NCBI GenBank assembly: GCA_030374805.1
Contig: JARGSG010000017.1
Location: 744,001-808,000, forward strand
From: Gracilaria gracilis
Lineage: Eukaryota; Rhodophyta; Florideophyceae; Gracilariales; Gracilariaceae
Direction: 5' to 3'
DNA: 64,000 bases
Position numbers and translations under genes: made by a program. The stretch's first letter is position 1; each line of letters begins with the position of its first letter. The notes under the pieces were generated by a model. It ran no database searches and was not told the DNA's origin. It saw nothing but the letters and a program-made list of their open reading frames with translations. Below, piece by piece: positions 1-8,128 of this stretch.

Positions 1-499
1 TGATTACTTCTTTTTCAGAGTAATATTGAGTATTAGAGCGAGAAAAGTAGCTAATATGTAGTTTTGTATTCGTTTGGCACGTTATACGTCAAGAAGCAGC
101 TCTGGTAACCTGTTTATCTGGGTCAGTGCAGCACTTTTTGAAACTTTTGGTGAAAGATTTGAATTTTTTTAACTAAGATTTGGTAAACTAAGTATAACAG
201 TTGTGTTTTTGTGGGGCAAGGGTTTAAATTTGTAAAGAATTGGTTTAATACATATAATTATGTCTAGGATGTTGCTGGGTATTTTTAGAACTTAATTGAG
301 AGCATTTGTTTCATTTTCTTTTTATTTGTTTGAGGTAAATGTTTATGTTATTTTTGAGTATTATTTAAGCTTGTAGCTTCAGGGTTGGTTTGGTTTGTAT
401 TGTTACTGTTTTTTTCAAAGGTGACCGAAACAGGTTATGATTCCAAAGGGGAGCATGGCCTAAAATTGTCATGCCACTTATCTGCATACTTGAAGAAAT
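1..499. other. AT-rich intergenic DNA, no gene seen
   Basis: AT-rich sequence left of the Harbinger element. No ORF here resembles a known protein, and I see no repeat structure. The last three bases (497-499, AAT) are the left copy of the target duplication of the element that starts at 500. Confidence 0.6.
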
Positions 500-537
500 G
501 GGTCCGTCCGAAAATCCCGAAAGTCCCAGACGCCAAG
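500..537 (+). repeat. Left terminal inverted repeat of the Harbinger element
   Basis: Starts GGGTCCGTCCGAAAATCCC and pairs with 6324-6361 at 35 of 38 positions. Its inner end carries CCAGACGCCAAG, a motif that recurs in both orientations in the next 110 bp and is a candidate transposase or Myb binding site. Confidence 0.85.
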
Positions 538-572
538 TTGAAGAGCAAATCAAAAGCGCGCACGTGGAAGTT

Positions 573-643
573 CTTGTTGCCAGAACTTGGCGTCTGGACG
601 GGGTCAGCGGCACCCCGTCCAGACGCCAAGTTCTGGCAACAAG
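573..643. repeat. Subterminal 32-bp perfect palindrome arms
   Basis: Arms 573-604 and 612-643 are perfect reverse complements separated by 7 bp. Each arm contains ACTTGGCGTCTGG or its complement, the same motif found at the inner end of the terminal repeat. It lies about 105 bp upstream of the transposase start. Subterminal motif repeats of this kind are typical binding sites in DNA transposons. The perfect pairing would also form a strong hairpin. Confidence 0.85.
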
Positions 644-748
644 GAGCTTTCGTGTAAGTGAAACGCATCTTTTTATTCGAAACGCATAACAACATCCAAA
701 GCATATGAACAAGCTTTCACTCCTGCTCTCACAAGACAACTTTCCCTC

Positions 749-1957
749 ATGCCACGCTCAAAACCAAATTCTCTTGTTCTGTTCCAGGCCGCCTGTATCC
801 TTATACTTCTTCTTATCCGTCATCGTGAACGCAAACGCCGCAAACATACAAGACGTAAACGAAGAAAAACCAAAGACCTAAAGTTCCTGCGCTCTGGGAT
901 TGTACGCCCGCACTTGCACACAACACCATGGCGGCGTCTGTTTCTGTGTGGAACAGATGCAGACTATATTGTTGCAACAAATTTCAACAAATCCGTCTTC
1001 TACGGTGATCTACTCCCGTGGTTCTCTGCAACACGCTCAATAACAAGAAATGGTTCTCCGTTTCGATCATCACGCACCGCATGGGGAAGAAAAGCAATAC
1101 TGCATACTGAGGATTTGTTGGGCCTTGCTCTGTGGTACATGAAGACCGGAGATGTAGAGTATTCCCTCTGCCCCATATTTGGAATCACACCATCTTCTTT
1201 GTCCGAGTGGCTCGATTATGCGGTTGAAGTTCTTTGGAATGTGACACAAGACACTGCCCATCCACAGTTCAGAATTGCATGGCCGACAGAACCAGAAATG
1301 AGAGAATCTTGTGCATTATTGGAGAAGAATAGAATCCATGGATATGCGCTTCGCGGAGTGTTTGGTGTAAGCGACGGAGCTCGATTGGATGTGCCAAACT
1401 TCGGCGATCCCGACACGCAAAACTCATTCTATAACGCAATGACACAACGGGTTGAGGCAACCAATCTGTTAGTCTGGAACTTCAAAGGTGAGGTCATACA
1501 TGCAGCTTTGAATTATCCTGGGAGTTATCATGATAGTAAACTGGCGTACATATCTGGATTATACTGGCCAAAACTAATTCCTGACTGCAACACGCCAGCG
1601 GGATATGCGATATTGGGAGACTCGGCGTTCGTGAACGACACTCGAATCACGGCGGGAAAGGTTGTACGAGCACGGAAGTTAAACGAACGAAGAAATCTGT
1701 CCATATCAACGGGATGTGCGGCAATTGACCTGGTACTCCAACGAATATACCCTAGTGAGCGACAATGCGCTGAGTGGGGTGTGCGTGGGTTGAAGGCTCC
1801 GTTCCGGCGGCTGACTAGAGTTCTGCCTTCGAACCATAACAAACGTGGTCGCTTGCTGTATTTGGCTTGTCATCTCGTTAATTATCGCACCCGCACCATG
1901 GGTCATAGCCAAATTGCATCTGTGTATAGCGAGCAACAAGACCCAGACCATATGTAA
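749..1957 (+). CDS. PIF/Harbinger (HARBI1-like) DDE transposase
   Basis: A 402-residue DDE_Tnp_4-type nuclease. It would cut at the inverted repeats of its own element and join them to a 3-bp target, probably with help from the Myb-like partner at 5298-6251. The N terminus (about 25-50) is a basic Arg/Lys stretch suited to nuclear import or DNA contact. The catalytic triad is visible: Asp in GVSDGAR (about 208), Asp in LGDSAF (291) and Glu in CAEWGVRG (342). The segment around PGSYHDSKL and the Leu/Arg-rich C terminus also fit the family. Length is normal for a Harbinger transposase, with no internal stop or frameshift. The ATG at 749 is the first in frame and lies some 250 bp inside the left end. 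A domesticated HARBI1 homologue is less likely given the surrounding transposon ends. Confidence 0.85.
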   Translation: MPRSKPNSLVLFQAACILILLLIRHRERKRRKHTRRKRRKTKDLKFLRSGIVRPHLHTTPWRRLFLCGTDADYIVATNFNKSVFYGDLLPWFSATRSITRNGSPFRSSRTAWGRKAILHTEDLLGLALWYMKTGDVEYSLCPIFGITPSSLSEWLDYAVEVLWNVTQDTAHPQFRIAWPTEPEMRESCALLEKNRIHGYALRGVFGVSDGARLDVPNFGDPDTQNSFYNAMTQRVEATNLLVWNFKGEVIHAALNYPGSYHDSKLAYISGLYWPKLIPDCNTPAGYAILGDSAFVNDTRITAGKVVRARKLNERRNLSISTGCAAIDLVLQRIYPSERQCAEWGVRGLKAPFRRLTRVLPSNHNKRGRLLYLACHLVNYRTRTMGHSQIASVYSEQQDPDHM

Positions 1958-2097
1958 ATTTGTCCTGGCACCTCTTACATAATCCAGGTTTGGAGCATAT
2001 AGATAGTCTCGAGAAGCGGCACAACACGTAATGAGTTCGCACTACAATCTGCAGAACACTCTCTCTTGAGAACTTCCACAGCAAGAACATACGACGG

Positions 2098-2511
2098 TCA
2101 CATGCACATGGAGATAATATAAGCTCCCCGAGCTTCCGACCCGATCTCTGAAACGGCTTCGAAATTGTCTAACACGTTCTTTGCCTTGCCAGTGGCCGGG
2201 TGGTCCCCAAGAAGCAGAGGGCGTTTACCCTCCAAGACGCTTGTGAGAAACTCCAGTCGCTGTTCCTCCTTCAGATCATCATACTTACCCATGCCGAAGT
2301 AGTCCGTGATAACTGACATGGCATTGGGATGTTCATCAGCCTCTTGACAAATGTCGAGCTTGACCAATGTGAGACCGAAGATGTTCACCCTGCGAATGAG
2401 GTCTTTCAGCTTTCCTTCAGAAAGAATGTGATCTTCTCTTTCACCCAGGGAGCGATACATGACGGGAAGATGTTCCTGTACGAGCGCACTTGCCATCACG
2501 GTCATCCACAT
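2098..2511 (-). pseudogene. PEP carboxylase fragment inside the transposon
   Basis: About 115 residues match the middle of phosphoenolpyruvate carboxylase, the enzyme that carboxylates PEP to oxaloacetate. The visible blocks, in family order, are a YRSL segment, GKLKDLIRRV, FGLTLVKLDICQE, an EEQRLEFL...GKRPLL stretch, and GAYIISM. Only this internal slice of a protein of about 900-1000 residues is present. It ends abruptly after GAYIISM, before the C-terminal catalytic blocks. It lies in the same orientation as the adjoining acetyl-CoA synthetase fragment, and the two meet at about 2520-2590, which suggests two unrelated genes were joined. It cannot make an active enzyme. An expressed chimeric transcript is possible but unproven. 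Confidence 0.8.
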
Positions 2512-2586
2512 ACGTATCAGTCACATCACCATCTTTGCTGATATCTAGTTCACTTTTTTGTCCTTCAATTTCAACAGCTGAACGTT

Positions 2587-3589
2587 TCACGCTACTGTTC
2601 GTTGAATCCATCCACAATCCGAGGTTGAAAAGAAAACATCGTCGGGTTGGTAGTCAAAGGTATACTTGAAGGTTGTGGCAGCGTAAATCATATATCCCGC
2701 AGTAGTATGAACAAAGCCTTTAGGTTTTCCAGAGCTACCACTTGTATACAGGACAAACAACGGATTCCCGCTTTCGACCCATTCAACGGTACAAGTGGGT
2801 TCAGCTTGAGCCAGAGCATGATCCCAAGCGACATCACGAGGTGCCTCCAATAAGGAGGGATCAATCTTGTGAGTGCCGGGTCTGAACTGCGCCAATGCGG
2901 GCGCAGGCGAGCATTGCGGCGGGGAGTTGCGGGATCATGGGCATGTATAGAATGACGACGTCGCCATTGTTGACGTTGAACTGGTGCTTCAACGCATTGG
3001 CAAAGCGCTGCACCATGTCGGACAAGTGGGCAAAAGTAACGACAGTACGGCTACCAGGCTCGTTGCCCTCGCACTAGAAGGCGACCGAGTGGGAGTTTGC
3101 AGGGTGGTGCAGCCACCTATACAGCGCGTTGTAGCACACATTGGTGAAGCGGTTCTTCAAGAAGGACACATGCACGCCAGCGGCGGCGGGGTCAAAGCTA
3201 TACGCCAGCACGGCGGCGGCGTCGGCGGCGTGAGCGGGGTCGGGGGCGTGTGCGTCAGCGTCAGGGTCGGCGCGGTGCCACGTAAAGGCGGAAGCAACCT
3301 CGCTCCAAAATGCGTCCGGCTGGGCGATGGAGCGGCGGTAAAGGCGGTGGTACGCGCGCAGGTCTGGCAAATGAGCGTTTGGCAAGGCGGCGGACGCGAC
3401 GGGATTGGCGCGCTGAACGCGCTGGGCGCGCGTCTTGGCGCGCTTGACGTGCTGCATGACGGGCGCGCACAGCGGCAATACGCTGGAGGCACGGCGGCGT
3501 CGGCGGCTGCAGCGTTGGCGGCAAGGAAGCGCAAGCAGCGAAACGAAGAACGGCATTTGAGCGCGCGGTGGTGACGCAGCGGCCCCCAT
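2587..3589 (-). pseudogene. Truncated acetyl-CoA synthetase copy inside the transposon
   Basis: The N-terminal half of an AMP-forming acetyl-CoA synthetase, which makes acetyl-CoA from acetate, ATP and CoA. From 3589 downward it shows an Ala/Arg-rich leader, a FWSEVASAFTW block, the NICYNAL-like region (NVCYNALYRW), [26 protein letters not shown], a jump to GTHKID, then the adenylate-forming P-loop YTSGSSGKPKG and FKYTFDYQPDDVFF. It stops at DCGW, so the remaining C-terminal half is missing. A TAG lies in frame at 3074-3076, just before EGNEPG, and a stretch is deleted with a change of frame near 2895. The leader is GC-rich, like 5' ends of host genes here. Without the second half it is not an enzyme. 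Confidence 0.8.
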
Positions 3590-4274
3590 GCGCGACGGCT
3601 ACTCGCGCGCGCGCACGCAGCCACCGCCGTCGCCGCTGCTGCGCATGCCCGTGCGTGTCTGCGCCGTGCGCAAACGGCGCCCATCACACGCTCCAACCGC
3701 CCGCACACGGCTGCTGGCTGTGCGCGTGCTGCTGCTGCAGCAATGCTGGCTGCTAGCAGCCTGAGAGCTCGAGGAGCTCGGCGCGTCGCCGCGCATGATC
3801 CAGTGCGGATCCGGTGCGGATCCGGTGTGCGCCGTGCGCTTCTCTCCGGTGGACGCGCACGCTGCCACGCGCGCCCGCCTTTGCCGTCGCCGTACGTGCC
3901 GCAATTGCCATCGTGCACATACGCGCGCCCGTCCACCACCGCCATTCGCCGTTGGTTCAACGCGCGCGCAGCAACGGCAACAACAGCAGCAGCAACAGCA
4001 ACAGCAGCAGCACGCAGAGCACACGTACCCCCAGGTGGACACGTATGTGGATACGACATGTCACGCCGGCGACGCCCACACGCGCGCGCCTTCCACCGTT
4101 TTGTACAAGCCGTGTCGCCGTGCTCGCGTCGCTGCTTGTACTGCTTACCCACGCCTTGATACCGTCCTCTCTTCAGTGGCGTCCGTCGCGCCGCCAGAGC
4201 GTCCGTCTGCGCCGTCGCACCGCGCACGCCCGCTGCGGCATCGCCGCCGCACGCGCGCAAGCTCGCCGCTCAAC
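3590..4274. other. Captured GC-rich intergenic segment with CAG run
   Basis: 685 bp between the diverging acetyl-CoA synthetase and type II membrane protein fragments. It is very GC-rich, with alternating purine-pyrimidine GCGCGC stretches and a CAG/CAA-rich run at about 3968-4018. It looks like the promoter region of a head-to-head host gene pair carried along as one block. Long ORFs here on both strands are low-complexity Ala/Arg/Cys reading and not credible proteins. Confidence 0.5.
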
Positions 4275-5285
4275 ATGGCCGTCGTCTCCGCCACCGCTCC
4301 CTGTTTCGCGCCCTCTTCGATGCACGTGCGGCTCGTGCTGCTGCTGGCCGCCTTTCTGTTGGGCTACAACCTGCGTCGCTCCGCCGAGTCGTTTCCGCAG
4401 CGTCTGCGCGCCGTTCATCTCAACGCGGTGCAGCCTGTACGCGCGCTTGTTGTCGCTCTCAAATCGCTCTCACAAGGTGGTTCTGCGTCCGTGAAACCCA
4501 TTCCCATGCTGGCCAATGTCACTGGCGCGCGCATTACCATGCACGACAATTTTACGGGACACGGGTATAACATGACGCACTACCTTCAGCTGCATACACC
4601 GTTCCCTGACACGCTGCGGATGCCTTGCAACCTCACCTTCAACGTGCGCAGGTTCTTGGTTTGATTCGTGGAACAGTGCGATAGTTTGGACTACTCGGAG
4701 CTTCAACAGCTTGGAATTTTCCAGCGCTGCAATTCACTTTCTGTTTCCAAGTACATTGCACACCCTCGCATGTGTCTCAAGCATACGCAGCAGCTGGTGA
4801 CAGCGTTCTCAAAGTTCCACATCGAGCCCGACGTGCAGAAGAAGCACGTGTGTGTGCTGCGATGCGGCGGCGACCTTGAGCACCTTATACGCTCTGGTCA
4901 GTGTAACAAGCATGCCATCGAAGAGCAACGTACGCTTTCGATTCTGAGGGAGGCCAAGAAACGAGGCAGCAAAGTCGTACTCGTTACTGAAACCAAGTGC
5001 ATACAACAGTTGCAAAAACTGTATCAGCCGGACGTGTCGAGCCACTACGACCGCTTTCAAACGGTTTTTTCTCTTCTGGAGCGCTGTCGATGAACATTTG
5101 TTTCGAGGAGCAGCGCGTTTGCCACCGCCATGATGCAGATCACCAAATCTACCTACACCGACGCCCTCCCTACGCGCGATGTAGCAGCAAACGGTTTCTC
5201 CGTGCCGTGGAACGCCACAGTGCTGCTTTTCTGCGGCCAAGTAGTACATATCTCTGGCTGTCGTCCGGAGTTTCGTAAGCAATGA
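4275..5285 (+). pseudogene. Type II membrane protein fragment, glycosyltransferase-like, inside the transposon
   Basis: From ATG 4275 the frame gives a short lumen-type leader with one membrane segment (about residues 15-35, VRLVLLLAAFLLGYNL), then a stem and a globular region. TGA at 4662-4664 and TGA at 5091-5093 interrupt the frame, and the reading continues sensibly after each to 5285. Blocks such as HVCVLRCGGDLEHL followed by SKVVLVTET recall the first Rossmann half of Golgi glycosyltransferases of the fucosyltransferase type. That assignment is by general feel, not a firm match. It is head to head with the acetyl-CoA synthetase piece and sits inside the Harbinger ends, just before the tail-to-tail Myb gene. 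Confidence 0.5.
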
Positions 5286-5297
5286 CTCTGGCCCCTA

Positions 5298-6251
5298 TTA
5301 GTCATTGGCGCTCCTACTTTGAGAGCGACCAAACAGTTCTCGGAGAGTACTTCGAATGGAAATGTGCATCCTGGCTTCCATTTGCTCTTGCCCTTTTTCA
5401 AGTGCAGAGGTAATTAACTGCTTCATATTTTGCTCTCCGAGCTCTACTTTTTTCTCTCTCTGAAGCTGAGCGGTTGCGAGGTCCCACATAGATTGGGTCA
5501 TGCGCTGGAGGTTCTCAAGCAAATCTATTTCCATTCGTTTGGCAGAACGCTCACGCGTTTGAGGTGCTGGTCTCTTACGGGAAAGCGAAGTGGGATCATT
5601 GAGGACTTCGGAATGTGCATGTTGGTTTGACAGAGTGTTGTTTCCAGAATTTTTGTTTTCTTCAAGTACCTCTTCCACATCAAGTTTACTATTGAAGTTT
5701 TTCGAGGCTATCTTGGACAATATTTCTTTCTGAATGTTCTTTGCCCGACGCACTAATGCAGGACAAGATGGATCACCAGTTTGATTCTGAACGTGTAACA
5801 GCCTGTCGTATTTCTTCTCCAATCCTTTCTGCCTTCTAAACGGTCTGTCATTTTTACGACCATAGATTTTGTATCCTCGAAATACTTTTTTCCACCCATT
5901 TGATCCAATTGGTTCATACTCCTCAATGATATCTAAGAGAGTGCTCACATTTTTGTAGGTGTAATTCCATGTACCTGCACGATTGCCCTGCTTTTCTCCC
6001 TTTTTCTTGCTTTCCTTTTTTCTATCCTTTTCGCACGCACACTCTTCGGCACACTCTTGGTCTTCATCTTCGGGCTGATTGAGTAGTTCTTGAATTGCTA
6101 AGTTTGTGTTTTTCATATATAATAAAATCTGGTTATACTGTTGAAGCGAAAGCGGTTCAAGAATAATGCGCATTTTGAGCGGAACATCTGGTGCATCCGG
6201 AACAGGACTGGGACAATCGAAGAATGGAGAAGCTTTATTTGCATGAAGCAA
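5298..6251 (-). CDS. Myb/SANT-like DNA-binding protein of the Harbinger element
   Basis: A 317-residue protein read inward from the right end. Residues about 95-170 form a Myb/SANT-like (trihelix, DUF6818-like) domain: YKNVSTLLDIIEEYEPIG, a Trp in GWKKV, a basic RPFRRQKGLEKKYDRLL helix and the TGDPSCPALVRRAK signature. A charged Glu/Lys-rich stretch lies before it, and the C terminus is a predicted coiled coil (about 235-305) able to multimerise. In PIF/Harbinger elements the second gene is a Myb-like protein that recruits the transposase to subterminal sites and the nucleus. Its place opposite the transposase, convergent and just inside the right terminal repeat, fits that role. The frame is unbroken. 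An internal Met at about residue 27 is an alternative start. Confidence 0.75.
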   Translation of the reverse strand: MLHANKASPFFDCPSPVPDAPDVPLKMRIILEPLSLQQYNQILLYMKNTNLAIQELLNQPEDEDQECAEECACEKDRKKESKKKGEKQGNRAGTWNYTYKNVSTLLDIIEEYEPIGSNGWKKVFRGYKIYGRKNDRPFRRQKGLEKKYDRLLHVQNQTGDPSCPALVRRAKNIQKEILSKIASKNFNSKLDVEEVLEENKNSGNNTLSNQHAHSEVLNDPTSLSRKRPAPQTRERSAKRMEIDLLENLQRMTQSMWDLATAQLQREKKVELGEQNMKQLITSALEKGQEQMEARMHISIRSTLRELFGRSQSRSAND

Positions 6252-6323
6252 AAGGACATGAAACGGTTACACAGGCTTTCGTGTAACCCTGCTGGAACTG
6301 TCCTTCTGAGCTCAAGGGGTTCT

Positions 6324-6361
6324 CTTGGCGTTTGGGACTCTTGGGATTTTCGGACGGACCC
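6324..6361 (-). repeat. Right terminal inverted repeat of the Harbinger element
   Basis: The reverse complement begins GGGTCCGTCCGAAAATCCC and differs from the left repeat at three positions. It is followed by AAT (6362-6364), the right copy of the target duplication. Confidence 0.85.
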
Positions 6362-6849
6362 AATGAAACGCTTTTCTTACACTCTTGCAGTTGTAACCTA
6401 TAGGCGCTGTCTCTTGGCAAGGGGAGCCTCCAATTTAGATGAACTAGGTACAACTTGTACTGTACCGTACAAGTAGCACTTCTCGGATGGTCCCAGTGAG
6501 GGCCCCGGCTGTGACGATCACGCGCGACCGGGGCATACAGTAAACAACGTGTCTGTAATGCTTCATGCACGTGTGCATGGAGGCGGCTCAAGCGTGCACG
6601 GCGCGTGTTTGCGGGGGCAAAAATAGCGCGTTGCTGTTTGGTGCACGCGCGGGAGGCGCCGTTGGTGCGTGCCGTCAAAGCTGTTGCGTGAAGGTAACGC
6701 CCCGCCAAACACGCGCGTTGCTTTTGGGGCAGCTACTGTTGGTCACTTCACCGTCGACGTACCTCCTCCTTTCCCCACCTCTCCCTCTTCCGCCTCCAGC
6801 GTCCCGCTCCCACATACCCCTTCATCGTTCGCGTGTGTTTGCTAGCCAC

Positions 6850-7983
6850 ATGTATACCATCCCCGCCACACCCGTGCACTGTTTTGCGCGCGGCTGCGCG
6901 CATCATGATCCGCTTCGTTGTCTTATGCGCGCTCCGCCGTTCTACATCACCAAGCCGAAGCCCCCGGCATCCAAGCATGGCGCGTCCTCGCCGCCTTTCG
7001 AAGACGCGTCCGATTGCAGCTCATCTGGGCAACACAGCGCGCAAGGCGCTCGTCGCACGTCGGACCGCCTCGCAAAGTCGCGCGCCACGGGACAGAGTTA
7101 CCGTGACAACGAGCGTCAACACATCTTTCGCCTCATCACCGCCGTGGAGAACGGTCGGCTTGAGAACACGCTTCTATTTGTGCTGTTCTCATACGCTTAC
7201 AAACGCCAGCTTGTGGACACATTGCATCGACACCATGAGCACCTCTGTCAACTACCAAACGACACTTCGGAGGACCATGCACCCTACATGAGCGCATTCA
7301 CATACCCGTTGTCACCAGAGTCGCAGATCGTACTCGGACAACGCGCCATCTCGGGTGCAATGGCTACCGTGTTGTTGGAACTGCTCATGCATCGACGGAA
7401 CATGTGGGGCACCACACACGCCATGCATGTGGAGTCGGTCCCGTGTGACGCTTCTTGTGCGCCGCGTTGCGACGCGGACCGTCGTCGACGCCGACGCCCA
7501 CCATACCGCACCGCAACCACCTCGGCGGACGCCGACGCCGTAGTCACATTCGCCACCCGCCTATTCTCACGCGAACGAGCGGCGCCCCGCGCGAATCATG
7601 TGTTGTTACTAGAGCACGTTCAGCGACGGCTGGCACATCTTACCGTGGTGGCTTATCACTTGGACCACTGTGAGGCGGTGCGCAACACGGTATACTCTCT
7701 GTGTGATGGGAGATATGAAGCTGTGGTAGAAGAGCCACCGTTGTCACCCACGACGCCGGACGGCGCGGAGTTTGGCTCATGGTTGAAGCTGAAGCGTGGC
7801 GACGGCGCGAAGCGATGTAGCAGATGCGGCGTGCTCAAGATAACTGGCAGTGGACATGCGCGGTCGAAGTGCTCGGACGGGTTGAGTATCTCGTCGAAGG
7901 TGCCGTTCCCGGCGTCGCCGGCGTCGCCGGCGTCGGACGAGGAGGTTGAGGAGGAGGAAGAGGAGGTGATGGAGCTGGTGTGA
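6850..7983 (+). CDS. Hypothetical protein with Cys knuckle and acidic tail
   Basis: Not recognised. The likely start is ATG 6850, giving 377 residues. The frame is open back to 6565, but that extra part is low-complexity and Pro/Ser-rich, as expected of a GC-rich leader. The middle (about 80-190) is helical, with a conserved-looking stretch after YRDNERQHIF. Near the C terminus is a Cys/His cluster (RCSRCGVLKITGSGHARSKC) that could bind zinc. The protein ends in an acidic Glu run (about 365-375) preceded by imperfect Pro-Ala-Ser repeats. It is tail to tail with TyrRS, 145 bp away. Similar GHxRSKC knuckles occur in uncharacterised algal proteins and some transposon products, so a transposon-derived origin is possible. 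GC content is high, like the host genes to its right. Confidence 0.6.
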   Translation: MYTIPATPVHCFARGCAHHDPLRCLMRAPPFYITKPKPPASKHGASSPPFEDASDCSSSGQHSAQGARRTSDRLAKSRATGQSYRDNERQHIFRLITAVENGRLENTLLFVLFSYAYKRQLVDTLHRHHEHLCQLPNDTSEDHAPYMSAFTYPLSPESQIVLGQRAISGAMATVLLELLMHRRNMWGTTHAMHVESVPCDASCAPRCDADRRRRRRPPYRTATTSADADAVVTFATRLFSRERAAPRANHVLLLEHVQRRLAHLTVVAYHLDHCEAVRNTVYSLCDGRYEAVVEEPPLSPTTPDGAEFGSWLKLKRGDGAKRCSRCGVLKITGSGHARSKCSDGLSISSKVPFPASPASPASDEEVEEEEEEVMELV

Positions 7984-8128
7984 CGGCGCGTATCTACGTA
8001 TGATAGCGAAGGTAACACACTTTGCGCGTGGTGTGTGAGGAAACCATTTTGCTTGCCGTTTGGTTTGTTGTCGGCAACACGTGCGCAAAAGTTGCGAAAC
8101 GACGCGTGCATTTATTCGTTGCGCCGTT

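Larger units (their letters stand above)
500..6361. mobile_element. PIF/Harbinger transposon with captured host gene fragments
   Basis: A 5.86-kb DNA transposon. The ends are inverted repeats of 38 bp (500-537 and 6324-6361) that match at 35 of 38 positions and begin GGGTCCGTCCGAAAATCCC. A 3-bp direct repeat AAT lies just outside each end (497-499 and 6362-6364), the duplication size known for PIF/Harbinger. A DDE transposase (749-1957, plus) reads inward from the left end, and a Myb/SANT-like protein (5298-6251, minus) reads inward from the right end, the usual two-gene set of the superfamily. Between them lie pieces of three host-type genes: PEP carboxylase, acetyl-CoA synthetase and a type II membrane protein. 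The two transposon ORFs are uninterrupted, so it looks whole. The alternative, two half-copies flanking a host locus, is less likely because the ends and flanking triplets match. Confidence 0.8.

Noticed and set aside
3157-4260. A 367-codon minus-strand frame rich in Ala, Arg and Cys
   Set aside because: It overlaps the better-supported acetyl-CoA synthetase fragment in another frame, and its composition is what GC-rich non-coding DNA gives.
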